31,852 nt of DNA from a virus. This document shows, one piece after another, positions 6,349 to 15,400 of this stretch. The stretch's first letter is position 1, and the number at the start of each line of letters is the position of its first letter. The stretch covers positions 1-31,852 of IMG/VR virus record IMGVR_UViG_3300027668_000058; one strand, given 5' to 3'. The notes beneath the pieces are model-generated. The model ran no database searches and was not told the DNA's origin. It was given only the letters and a program-made list of their open reading frames with translations. The position numbers and the translations under genes are program-made.

Positions 6349-7884
6349 ATGCAGATTATAGGTGGTAAGGCGTTGCTGTTAAAGTTACGCAATCCAAAAC
6401 GTGTCACTGAAACAGTGTCCAAAAGCAAAGAGATGCCCGACAACGAGGTTCTAGTTAACTGGGGTCTCGACGAGATGCACACACTAAAGAAGCTCAACAT
6501 CAATGTCCCCTCGCCTATCCAAGGGCAGTACAAGTGGACGGGTAAGTATGTGCCGTTCGACCACCAGAAGAAGACCGCCGCGTTCTTTACGATGAACCGC
6601 AAGTCTTTCTGCTTCAACGAGCAGGGTACAGGCAAGACAGCCAGTGCCATATGGGCCGCAGACTTCCTACTCAATCAAGGCAAGATCAAACGCGTCCTAG
6701 TTATATGCCCCCTATCAATCATGGACTCAGCATGGCGCGAAGACCTGTTTTCCTTTGCCCCGCATCGCAGTGTAGACATAGCCTACGGAGCATCTAAGAA
6801 ACGTAAGGCAATCATAGAGCAGGGTGCAGACTTTGTGATAATAAACTATGACGGTGTAGAGATTGTATCCGAGGAGATTGCCAACGGTGGGTTTGATCTC
6901 ATCATCGTAGACGAGGCAACACACTACAAGAACGCGCAGTCGAAACGGTGGAAGACACTAAACAAACTTATCAAGGACGATACGTGGCTGTGGCTAATGA
7001 CGGGTACTCCCGCCGCACAGTCTCCGCTTGATGCTTACGGGTTAGCTAAGATGATTAACCCCCTCAACGTGCCAAGGTTCTTTGGGTCGTTTAGAGATAT
7101 GGTCATGCGCAAGGTTACGCAGTTTAGGTGGATCATCAAACCAGAAGCAACCGACCTTGTGTTTAACGTGTTACAACCTGCCATCCGCTTCACCAAAGAA
7201 CAGTGCCTTGACTTGCCAGCTATGACCTATGTCAAACGTAAGGTAGAGTTGACGCGCCAGCAGCAGAAGTATTACGACATGCTGAAGAAGAAACTTGTTA
7301 TGACAGTGGGTGACGACGAAGTATCCGCAGTGAACGCCGCCGTCATTATGAACAAGCTGCTGCAGATTTCCGCTGGTGCTGTGTACACTGACGAGGGCGA
7401 CACCTTAGAGTTTGACATCAAGCATCGGTATAAAGTGTTAAGAGAAGTGATCGACGAGAGCAGCCAGAAGGTTCTCATCTTCGTGCCATTCAAGCACACC
7501 ATTGACATACTGACAGATAAGTTGCGTACTGATGGGATCACCACAGAAGTTATACGCGGTGACGTGCCTGTAGCTAGGCGCACGGATATATTTAAACGAT
7601 TCCAAACGACCGATAACCCACGTGTTCTGGTTATCCAACCGCAGTCTGCGGCACACGGTGTTACGTTAACCGCTGCCAATACAGTTGTCTGGTGGGGTCC
7701 AACACCGTCCTTAGAGACCTACGCGCAAGCAAACGCACGGGTACATCGGTCAGGTCAGACGCATCCGTGTACTGTCGTACAGCTTCAAGGCTCTGCTGTA
7801 GAAAAGCGTGTTTACGCACTTCTCGACAATAGAATTAACGTACACACAAAAATGATAGATTTATACAAAGAAATACTTGACTAG
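6349..7884 (+). CDS. SNF2-type superfamily 2 helicase, 511 aa
   Basis: DNA-dependent ATPase with both RecA-like lobes. Lobe 1 has the Q/I motif region with G93-T-G-K96-T (Walker A), V-I-C-P for motif Ia, I-I-N-Y, D188-E-A-T191 (motif II), and T-G-T-P (motif III). Lobe 2 has K-V-L-I-F-V-P-F (motif IV region), G-V-T-L-T-A-A-N (motif V) and Q-A-N-A-R-V-H-R-S-G-Q near residues 462-472 (motif VI), the hallmark of the SNF2 family. Phage SNF2-type proteins of about 450-550 aa are common in replication modules and are thought to remodel replication or recombination structures. AAAGGAG lies 8-9 nt before the ATG and abuts the third palindrome. A promoter overlaps its 3' end. Confidence 0.95.
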   Translation: MQIIGGKALLLKLRNPKRVTETVSKSKEMPDNEVLVNWGLDEMHTLKKLNINVPSPIQGQYKWTGKYVPFDHQKKTAAFFTMNRKSFCFNEQGTGKTASAIWAADFLLNQGKIKRVLVICPLSIMDSAWREDLFSFAPHRSVDIAYGASKKRKAIIEQGADFVIINYDGVEIVSEEIANGGFDLIIVDEATHYKNAQSKRWKTLNKLIKDDTWLWLMTGTPAAQSPLDAYGLAKMINPLNVPRFFGSFRDMVMRKVTQFRWIIKPEATDLVFNVLQPAIRFTKEQCLDLPAMTYVKRKVELTRQQQKYYDMLKKKLVMTVGDDEVSAVNAAVIMNKLLQISAGAVYTDEGDTLEFDIKHRYKVLREVIDESSQKVLIFVPFKHTIDILTDKLRTDGITTEVIRGDVPVARRTDIFKRFQTTDNPRVLVIQPQSAAHGVTLTAANTVVWWGPTPSLETYAQANARVHRSGQTHPCTVVQLQGSAVEKRVYALLDNRINVHTKMIDLYKEILD

Positions 7885-7905
7885 CCTATCGCTCGGTACT
7901 ACAGT
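7877..7905 (+). promoter_or_regulatory. Strong sigma70-type promoter
   Basis: TTGACT at 7877-7882, then a 17-nt spacer, then TACAGT at 7900-7905. The same TTGAC...TACAGT pairing is found in strong consensus-like bacterial promoters. It overlaps the helicase stop codon and lies in the 50-nt gap before the next gene, giving a start near 7912 and a short leader. It implies use of host sigma70 RNA polymerase for the ssDNA-binding protein and primase genes. Confidence 0.6.
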
Positions 7906-7934
7906 GTAATTCTCGTTAGTGCAGGAGAGTTGAT

Positions 7935-8336
7935 ATGAGCGATAATGGAGACGTACCTGCGGACAAACTTACTAAGGCTTACATTAAGATAAGGTCAGAG
8001 AGAGCGTTGTTGTCTGCAAAATTTAAGGAGGAAGACGGATCGTTGGTTCGCCAACAGGATGTCGTGAAGAAAGCGTTACTAGACTATTGTGATACTCACA
8101 ATGTCGAAAGCGTACGAACATCTGAGGGTTTATTTTTCAGGTCTACGAAAACGAAATACTGGACGGGAGATTGGGAATCCATGTACGAGTTCATAAAAGA
8201 ACATGACATGCCCGAGTTCTTGGATCGGCGTTTGAACCAGACTAACGTCAAACAATTCTTAGAAGAGAACCCAGATGTTATGCCAAAAGGGCTTAACATT
8301 GATAACGAATACGTAATCTCAGTTAGGAAAAAGTAA
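7935..8336 (+). CDS. Conserved phage protein of unknown function, 133 aa
   Basis: I recognise the pattern from phage replication regions: an N-terminal K-A-Y-I-K-I-R-x-E-R-A helix, a central S-V-R-T-x-x-G-L-F-F-R-x-T-K-T-K-Y-W segment, then D-W-E-S-M-Y-E-F-I-K-E-H-D and a C-terminal Q-F-L-E-E-N-P-D ... G-L-N-I-D-x-E-Y-V. The function is not established. Residues 1-55 look helical and possibly coiled-coil, and the rest mixed alpha/beta. AGGAG lies 7 nt before the ATG, just downstream of the promoter at 7877. It overlaps the next gene (TAATG), so it is coupled to the small HTH protein. Confidence 0.8.
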   Translation: MSDNGDVPADKLTKAYIKIRSERALLSAKFKEEDGSLVRQQDVVKKALLDYCDTHNVESVRTSEGLFFRSTKTKYWTGDWESMYEFIKEHDMPEFLDRRLNQTNVKQFLEENPDVMPKGLNIDNEYVISVRKK

Positions 8337-8578
8337 TGGCAGAACCATTTGTACCAATAGAGAACTTGGCAAAGCATTTTTCTGTGTCAATCTCTACAAT
8401 CCGAGCGTGGGTTCGGCAGGGTCACATCCCTAAAACCACGTATATTAAGATAGGCAATACCTACCGGTTTAATAAAACTTCTGCGACTGAAGCACTTACA
8501 AAGAGTGCGCAGGATGTAGATGAAACACCGATTGAAGAACAGTTAGAGTTCGATTTCGGTACAGACGAAGACGTATAA
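8336..8578 (+). CDS. MerR/excisionase-like HTH protein, 80 aa
   Basis: Residues 5-50 form a winged HTH of the HTH_17/excisionase type: L-A-K-H-F-S-V-S-x-S-T-I-R-A-W-V-R-Q-G-H-I-P, followed by the wing G-N-T-Y-R-F-N. The remaining 30 residues are acidic (ending D-E-D-V). Proteins of this kind bind DNA as excision or regulatory factors. No integrase is present in the window, so a regulator or replication accessory is as likely as an excisionase. The start overlaps the preceding stop. Confidence 0.8.
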   Translation: MAEPFVPIENLAKHFSVSISTIRAWVRQGHIPKTTYIKIGNTYRFNKTSATEALTKSAQDVDETPIEEQLEFDFGTDEDV

Positions 8579-8597
8579 CGCCAGAAGGAGAACGACA

Positions 8598-9311
8598 TTG
8601 GCTGAACAATATATTATCGAAAACGTAGAAGCACTATGGCCTAAGATCGACAAGACGTATGTCTTCGATCAGAAGGTAAAACGTAGTGTACCATGTAGTC
8701 CACGAGACACAGGCGCTGAGTTTTCAGTTGCATTTCGTATGGATGGCGCTACAGCAAAAGCCTTATTCCTGCAGATGAAAGCAGCGTATGACGCCAGCAA
8801 AGAACCTAAGTGGGAACAGAAGTTGGCTAATCCGTTTGTTAAAGCTGACGACGGTACATACACTCACAAGGCAAACCTAAAAGGTGCCTACAAAGGTGAG
8901 ATTACTACTAAGCCGTTACAGGTTGACAGCCAAGGCACACCGTTGCCAGATGACTTTCAGCTAACTACGGGTAGCACAGTCGGTATAGCTGTGCAGCTTA
9001 TACCTTATGACTTTGGTGGTAAGCAGAACGTGTCCTTACGGTTAAAAGCTGTACAGGTTATCAAGTACGTTCCGATGGAAGTACGTAATCCGTTCGGTGC
9101 AGTAGACGGGGGGTTTGTATTAGAAGACGCTAACCCGTTTGCAAAAGCCACGGTTGCACCAGCCCCAGCCCCTAAAAGCAATAACGTGCTAGAGGCAGAC
9201 GATGGGTTTGACGAAGAAGCTCCGGTAAAAAGAACTGCTAAAAAAGCAGACGACCCTGCTCCTTCCGGTGAAGGTGATTTAGACGACATCCTTGATAAGT
9301 GGGACGACTAA
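8598..9311 (+). CDS. T7 gp2.5-like single-stranded DNA-binding protein, 237 aa, TTG start
   Basis: Beta-rich OB-type body (residues 1-170) with a conserved N-P-F-G-A region, followed by a disordered Ala/Pro/Lys linker and a strongly acidic C-terminus (D-L-D-D-I-L-D-K-W-D-D). The acidic tail ending next to an aromatic residue is the feature by which gp2.5-like and bacterial SSBs recruit polymerase and helicase partners. The start is TTG at 8598: AAGGAG at 8585-8590 lies 7 nt upstream in the motif AGGAGAACGACA, which also precedes the DUF6378 gene. The gene is followed by the hairpin at 9322. It probably coats ssDNA at the phage fork alongside the polymerase and primase-helicase. Confidence 0.82.
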   Translation: MAEQYIIENVEALWPKIDKTYVFDQKVKRSVPCSPRDTGAEFSVAFRMDGATAKALFLQMKAAYDASKEPKWEQKLANPFVKADDGTYTHKANLKGAYKGEITTKPLQVDSQGTPLPDDFQLTTGSTVGIAVQLIPYDFGGKQNVSLRLKAVQVIKYVPMEVRNPFGAVDGGFVLEDANPFAKATVAPAPAPKSNNVLEADDGFDEEAPVKRTAKKADDPAPSGEGDLDDILDKWDD

Positions 9312-9321
9312 CGATCCCCTG

Positions 9322-9345
9322 CCACGGCTATTAATTTAGCCGTGG
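9322..9345 (+). terminator. Hairpin after the ssDNA-binding protein gene
   Basis: CCACGGCTA (9322-9330) and TAGCCGTGG (9337-9345) form a perfect 9-bp stem with a TTAATT loop. No T-run follows, so it would be an inefficient terminator or an mRNA-stabilising structure that sets the ratio of ssDNA-binding protein to primase. Confidence 0.5.
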
Positions 9346-9372
9346 TTAACCTTACAATGGCGAGTGGTGGCT

Positions 9373-12177
9373 ATGGAAACGAAAAGATTTTTAGATTTAG
9401 TATTAGGCTCTGAGGGCTATTACTGTGTGTGGGCTAATAACCCTGCTAAACAAATACAACAAAAGTTCTATACTTCTGTAGAAGAAGTTATAAGCGCGGC
9501 GCATGACCTTAGCGATCATGGTTGGAACGCGTTCTACGCACTAGGAACTTATGAGAAGGCTGGCTCCCGTGTAGCGGATAACGTCATGCGGATGAAGTCA
9601 TTCTTCTTAGACCTAGACTGTGGGCCTACCAAAGAATTTGCAGACCAAGAAACTGCCATCGCAGAGTTGCGAGCTTTCTGTACGCAGCACAGTCTACCTA
9701 CCCCTACACTTATTAACTCAGGGCGTGGCATACACGTGTACTGGATTTTAACCGACGCTGTTGCGCGGGACGATTGGTGGCCAGTAGCTGAACGCCTCAA
9801 GAACCTATGCACAGCTAGTGGTTTTAAGGCTGATCCCTCGGTTACTTCTGACGCGGCACGTATCTTACGTGTACCTTCTACCTACAACTACAAGTATGAT
9901 CCTCCACTACCTGTTACGTTTTATGGTATAGAAGCTCCTACCACTGTGGGGTTTGAAGATTTCTCTGCCCTGCTTGGTGGTGACCCGATACCAGTACCAA
10001 CCAAGTACACGGCCAGCACCACCAGTGCGTTCCAAGATGCGATAAACGAAAACCAAAAAGGTAGCTTCAAGCGTCTTCTGGTTAAGACTGGCAAAGGTAC
10101 TGGGTGTGGACAGATACACCACATTATAAAGAACCAGAAAACAGTATCACATGATCTATGGCGGTCGGGGTTGTCTATTGCAAACGTATGTAAAGACGGG
10201 GACAAAGCGGCAGCGCTTATGTCAAGTGAACACGAGGACTACAACCTAGAAGCTACACTGCATAAGATGGCAGACACAGGCGGTCCACATTTCTGTTCGA
10301 CGTTTGAGTTACACAACCCTGAGATATGTGCCGCCTGCCCTAACAAGGGTAAGATATCCACCCCTGCTATGCTTACGAAAGAGATACGGGCAGCGGCACC
10401 AGAGGATAACACTGTAACAGACATGACTAAGGATATTCCACAGATATACCAAATACCGACATTCCCTAACCCATATTTCCGAGGTCAGAACGGTGGGGTG
10501 TATATACGTGGCGAGAACGCAGATGGTGACCCAGAAGAAGTTTGCGTGTACCACCACGATTTTTACGTCACTCGCAGGTTACATGATGTGGAGTTAGGGG
10601 AAGTCATAGCGTTTGCACTTCACTTGCCAAGAGATGGGGTACGAGATTTTGTTGTGCCACTAGCTGCAGTTACTTCAAGGGAAGAGTTCCGTAAAAATAT
10701 GTCTATGCACGGCGTAGTCACTTTTGGGAAGGATATAGATAAACTAATGACCTATACAGCAGCATGGATAAAAGAGCTACAGCAGACCACCACAGCTAGT
10801 GAAGCACACCAACAGTTTGGCTGGGTTGACGATACTAAGATGGATGAGTTTGTGTTGGGTGACCAACTAATTACTGCCAAAGGTGTCGAGTATAACCCAC
10901 CCTCCGCAAAAACTTCAGGGTACATAGAGAAGTTTAAACCTAAAGGTACGCAAGAACGTAGTAGAGAGATACTGGATTGGTACAACCGTGATGGTATGGA
11001 ACTACATCAATTTACTGTATGTGGTGGTTTCGGTACTATACTCATGCCCTTTACAGGTCTGTACAGTCTAGGCGTACATCTGTTCGGTAAAACAGGTGGC
11101 GGAAAAACAACTGCTATGTACGCAGGGTCGTCTATATGGGGTGACCCATTTGGGCTAACGGGTACTACTGGAGATACACTCAACTCAAAAATGAACGCTG
11201 CGGAGCTTATGCACAATCTGATGTTAAACACAGACGAGATGACAAACCTCGTTGGTAAGGAAGCATCTCAGTACGCATATCAGTTGTCTGAAGGGAAGCA
11301 GAAAAACAGGATGGCAGGTGGGGGTAACCACGAACGTGTTAGGGGTAAACCTTGGCGATTACTGGCTTTCTCTACGGGTAACGTGAGCATGTACGCGCAA
11401 ATGGCTATGTTTAAAGGCGACACTAGAGCAGAAATGCAGCGTTTACTAGAGCTTAGAGTAGACGAGATGCCTCGTGTTGAAGTTAACCAGCAGGAAGCAG
11501 ATGCACAGCTTACGGACGTGCAGCTTAATTACGGCCACTTCGCGCCTATATACGTGCAATATGTTATAAACAATAAAGAAAAAATAGCCGCGCTATACAA
11601 AGACATTAAGGCGAAGCTGGATAAGAAAGCTGGGTTGAATAACGTCAACCGTTTCTGGTCTGGCGGTTGTGCGGTTATACTTACTGGGGCTTATATAGCT
11701 AAAGAAGTAGGCATAATAGATTATGACTTGAAGAAGTTGTACCAATGGGTCGCAAAAATGTTGGTTACGGTGAAATCATTTGTAGACGACAGCACCGCTT
11801 CCGTTCAGACACTCGTCACTGATTTTATGACTGAGAACTGGACAAACATACTGAAGATAAAGAGTACGCAGACTTCCGCAGGGCAGGATGGTATATCTAC
11901 TATGGTTATACCCGAACAGAACCCACGTAACATGTTTGTGGCACGGTTCGAGACAGATACACAAATGCTGTTCATCGTGCAGAAGCATTTCCAGAAGTGG
12001 CTTGGTGAGCAGAAGATAGACTACACCAGCACAATCGAGGAGATGACGAAACAGATGGGCGCTAAGAAAGTTAAGAAGCGTATCAGTAAGGGCACTAACT
12101 TTAACCTACCTGCTTCATGGACGATATCTGTGAAACTAGAGGGGGCAGACGTTGTACCAAAACCCACTGAAGACTGA
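9373..12177 (+). CDS. Primase-helicase fusion: AEP-type primase plus DUF927-like SF3-type ATPase, 934 aa
   Basis: N-terminal archaeo-eukaryotic primase core: F-L-D80-L-D82 is motif I, S-G-R-G-I-H121-V-Y-W is motif II, and the D-P-S-V-T-S-D-A-A-R-I-L-R segment near 155-170 is motif III. A C308/H314/C319/C322 cluster (C-x5-H-x4-C-x2-C) looks like a small zinc-binding element. The C-terminal half is a helicase ATPase with G572-K-T-G-G-G-K578-T (Walker A) and N-T-D621-E622 (Walker B), typical of the DUF927 family. The single polypeptide thus supplies priming and fork unwinding. I prefer ATG 9373; GTG 9364 is an in-frame alternative, and neither has a strong ribosome binding site. The 3' end overlaps the next small gene by 26 nt. 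Confidence 0.9.
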   Translation: METKRFLDLVLGSEGYYCVWANNPAKQIQQKFYTSVEEVISAAHDLSDHGWNAFYALGTYEKAGSRVADNVMRMKSFFLDLDCGPTKEFADQETAIAELRAFCTQHSLPTPTLINSGRGIHVYWILTDAVARDDWWPVAERLKNLCTASGFKADPSVTSDAARILRVPSTYNYKYDPPLPVTFYGIEAPTTVGFEDFSALLGGDPIPVPTKYTASTTSAFQDAINENQKGSFKRLLVKTGKGTGCGQIHHIIKNQKTVSHDLWRSGLSIANVCKDGDKAAALMSSEHEDYNLEATLHKMADTGGPHFCSTFELHNPEICAACPNKGKISTPAMLTKEIRAAAPEDNTVTDMTKDIPQIYQIPTFPNPYFRGQNGGVYIRGENADGDPEEVCVYHHDFYVTRRLHDVELGEVIAFALHLPRDGVRDFVVPLAAVTSREEFRKNMSMHGVVTFGKDIDKLMTYTAAWIKELQQTTTASEAHQQFGWVDDTKMDEFVLGDQLITAKGVEYNPPSAKTSGYIEKFKPKGTQERSREILDWYNRDGMELHQFTVCGGFGTILMPFTGLYSLGVHLFGKTGGGKTTAMYAGSSIWGDPFGLTGTTGDTLNSKMNAAELMHNLMLNTDEMTNLVGKEASQYAYQLSEGKQKNRMAGGGNHERVRGKPWRLLAFSTGNVSMYAQMAMFKGDTRAEMQRLLELRVDEMPRVEVNQQEADAQLTDVQLNYGHFAPIYVQYVINNKEKIAALYKDIKAKLDKKAGLNNVNRFWSGGCAVILTGAYIAKEVGIIDYDLKKLYQWVAKMLVTVKSFVDDSTASVQTLVTDFMTENWTNILKIKSTQTSAGQDGISTMVIPEQNPRNMFVARFETDTQMLFIVQKHFQKWLGEQKIDYTSTIEEMTKQMGAKKVKKRISKGTNFNLPASWTISVKLEGADVVPKPTED

Positions 12178-12379
12178 CGATATAAACCCTGACACTGTTA
12201 AGATTATAATTCAGTGGGATAAGATGGTTGTTGGTGCATCGGTGTTTGTCCCTTGCATTGACACTGAAAAAGCCAAGCAGCAACTGGAAAAAGTCGCAGA
12301 GTTAAAATCATGGCAAGTAGCAATGCGGGTCAGAATAGAAAGCGAAATGTTTGGGGTTCGCATATGGAGAACTGTGTGA
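12152..12379 (+). CDS. Small protein of unknown function, 75 aa, TTG start
   Basis: Last rightward gene. It starts with TTG inside the end of the primase-helicase gene (26-nt overlap), with GGGGG 7 nt upstream. The composition is that of a folded alpha/beta protein: a beta strand V-K-I-I-I-Q-W, then a helix around residues 37-52, then strands ending V-R-I-W. No family is recognised. A later start is possible (ATG codons at 12223 and beyond would remove much of the domain). The operon terminator follows 50 nt downstream. Confidence 0.6.
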   Translation: MYQNPLKTDDINPDTVKIIIQWDKMVVGASVFVPCIDTEKAKQQLEKVAELKSWQVAMRVRIESEMFGVRIWRTV

Positions 12380-12428
12380 TAGCCTACCTTTGACAGGTTC
12401 GGACACACTTGTCGTTCTCCTTACTATG

Positions 12429-12455
12429 CCCCCGCCTTACCAGCGGGGGTTTTTT
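12429..12455 (+). terminator. Rho-independent terminator at the convergence point
   Basis: CCCCCGC (12429-12435), loop CTTACCA, GCGGGGG (12443-12449), then six T (12450-12455). It ends the rightward transcript. On the other strand there is no T-run after the hairpin, so it is one-sided; the T-run overlaps the stop codon of the leftward 2253-aa gene. Confidence 0.9.
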
Positions 12456-15400
12456 AGTTGAAGAGTTGTATTCCTTGGTCGTACTCTTCCAAGCTACTGC
12501 GCATTAATGGTGTGTACTCAATACCACCTATCATCTTACCTGTTCGTGTATCGAATGCCTTGCGAGACCGTTCGATTGTCTTTGGAAGGATAAGGTTTTT
12601 AGTTCGTGCAGCACGCGGCAACCCACTGTTGTACTCTTTTATATCCCTAAGTGCCTGTCTGTAGCCTTCCCGATCTCCGTTTGACGCCGCTAAGTTTGCT
12701 TGGCGTAGCAGAGATGTACGTTTTTTACCGAGGTAAGTATTCTTCCGCCGTTCGTTCTTGTTTATGTCATATTGTCTATTGACATCAGCGTTAGCGAAGC
12801 CGCCAGCTTGAGCGAGTATCTGAGCAATACCTATGTCTTCAACAACGGCGTCACCTCTGCGAGTTTGTACCTCACCTGTAGCTATCTGCTCACCACTCTT
12901 TAGCACGTTGCGCACCGCAGCGGGGGCTATAGCTTTAACAGCCCTTGCATACTCGCCCTTTGCAGCATCTTTAAAACCACGTTCAACACTTAGCCCGATA
13001 CCTACAACGGGACCGCCGAATTGTTCTATAAGAGTGTAGAATGCTGATTGGTCTTTATCAATAATTGGTGGGCGGTATAGCAGACTGTTCATACCGATAC
13101 GGCTGGCAACATCTACACCCAGAGCCGCGTTTATGGCCCCGCCATACAACCCTTCGCCAACGACCTTGCGAAGCATAGAATCAAAGTCATCCTCATCCTC
13201 GTCCTTGAAGAAGATGTTAAAGATTTGCCCTGCCGCACCTAACAACGGCATACCGGCAACACCGGCAAACAGCCCAGTAGATATCAGAAAACGCGCCAAC
13301 TGCCCCTGCGCTATTTTGCGGTTTGCTACGGTATCTGCATCGCCTCCTGCTTGGAACGCTTCGTTCGTCATAGTTGCCATCATGTGGTATTTACTAATAG
13401 CAAACCGCTTAAACAACATAGCGACGTTGCCCACCGCTGTCTGCGAATACACAGGGCGTCCTGCGGATGCTGTTGCACCCAGAGTAAATTCTGTTTCTTT
13501 AACGGCAACTGCAGCGGCTTCACGTTTTTCGAGGTCTGTAAGTGCGCTGCCTTTCTTTGCTTTCATACGGTCTACTTCAAGCATGTAGTTAGCAGTCATT
13601 GCAACTTCGCGGTTGTAACGCTCGGAATGGTGGAACAAGAAACTTGTCCAAGAGTTTATCTTCTCTAAAACATCTTTAGCGTTGTTCATATCCAGTTCTT
13701 CTTGGTTCAAGGACTGGTTTATCTGTGCGTTCTCTGTAGCAACTTCAGCTAGTATTTCTAAGTCTTTTATTCTGGGGTCAAGGTTAGGGTCAGTGTAGTC
13801 GTAGTTGCCTATAGAAAACCCTGCCATCCCAGTGTTAACTTTGCGTTTGGTCATGTTGCCATTTTCGTCCATGACGGCGACCATTTTAGTTTTTGGGCTT
13901 CTCGCTAGAATAGATGTAGCCGCACCCATAGCTCTGAAAGTAGCCTTGTCACCGTACCGACCCATGAGGCGTGGAGCCGTACTCATAAGTACGTCGAAGG
14001 TGGTAATAGCAGCGGAAGACAAGTTCCAACCCATAGTCCATGCGTACCCTGCAGCCGTGAGTGATTGAGACCACCGTGGAATATTAGGACTCTTGGCGAA
14101 GATAACAATCTTATCCAGCCTGTCTCGGTACAACATCGTAGTAGGGTCTGTTCTCTTTGCGTCTAGTCCTAAGACATCGCGTTGGAATATTTCTAGCTTG
14201 GCACCATACTCCATTTGCACAAGTTGACGGTTGTAATCACGTCCTTTGGTCTGAACCATATCTATAAGGTCGTATGCCTCTGCGGCCATGCCTGTAGGAG
14301 TAACATCTCCTAAGAAACCACGAACGTCTTTACGTTTTTGAAACGACTGCATGAACGAACGCTCTGGCATAGAGTCAATGGCAAGGTTTACAACACGCTC
14401 AACTGTTGCCTTGTCCGCACCCTGCGCGTTTAATATTTGAAGTACCTCGTAAACAAACGAGGTTGGCGGTGCTTTGCTAAAGTCTCGTACTTCAGAGGCA
14501 GTACCTGAAGACATCCCCACAGGGTTGCCATCCTTATCAACGATATACGCCCGTCTTGGGTCGTTTGCGGCGAGTTTAGCTAATGAACTTTTGTTGTATT
14601 CTAAAACTTTTACTTTGGCTTTCTCTCGCTGCCTCATTGTTTTAAAATATTCTACAAATAATTCAGGTTGACCTGTTTCAGGGTCAAGGGCGTTGTACTC
14701 CAGACGGTGTGGCCCAAAGCGGGTGAGTGGCGCAAACGGTTTAATGGTCCCACGTTCTCGGTTTAAAAGTTCGGCCAATTTGTCTCTTGCCTTCTTCCGC
14801 GCCGTAACGTCCCCTATGGTGGCCGCTAAGTTTGTTTCTATTGCGCCCATGACGTCGTTCAGAGATTTCTCAAAGTTGTTGGTTATAATTTTGTACAGCT
14901 TCTGTCCTTCTGGACCCATAGCCTCGTAGTCTTTACGTAGTTTTTTGTGGACTTCTCTAGCTCTGACTGGATCATACCTATCACCATCGCTTTTATCGCG
15001 TCCGTAAGCTTTTTCAAAATTAGCTTCACGAGGGTCAATGCGTTCTTTAGATGCGTTAGGCACCATAGATTGCAGGGTGGTGTACAGCTTTGGCGATTCT
15101 TTTCTAAAGGCTCTTAGATCGTTAACAATCGGGTCTAGTGATTCATTTCTACCACGCAAGGCCGCACTCATATTGTTTATTATGGTGTTAAGTCCTTCAG
15201 CGCCTTTGATGCGTGATTCCGACAAGGTTGTTAAAATGTTAACAGGTTGTAGGTTCAACCATACTTTTTTAGCGGTTAAGGGTATGTTACTACCCATAAA
15301 ACCTCTCCCCTCTTGCAAGTAGTCTAACATGCCCTTTTTGGTGGTAACGTCAACAGCCCCGGGCGCAGTGCCTATATCGTTTACAACTTCCGCCGCTCCT

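Noticed and set aside
8336-8578. Calling the HTH protein a true excisionase
   Set aside because: The fold fits, but there is no integrase or attachment site in the window, so only an excisionase-like label is supported.
12211-12408. Leftward 65-codon frame with a good ribosome binding site
   Set aside because: Antisense to the more protein-like rightward gene and rich in Cys, Ser and His; kept only as a finding about the ribosome site.
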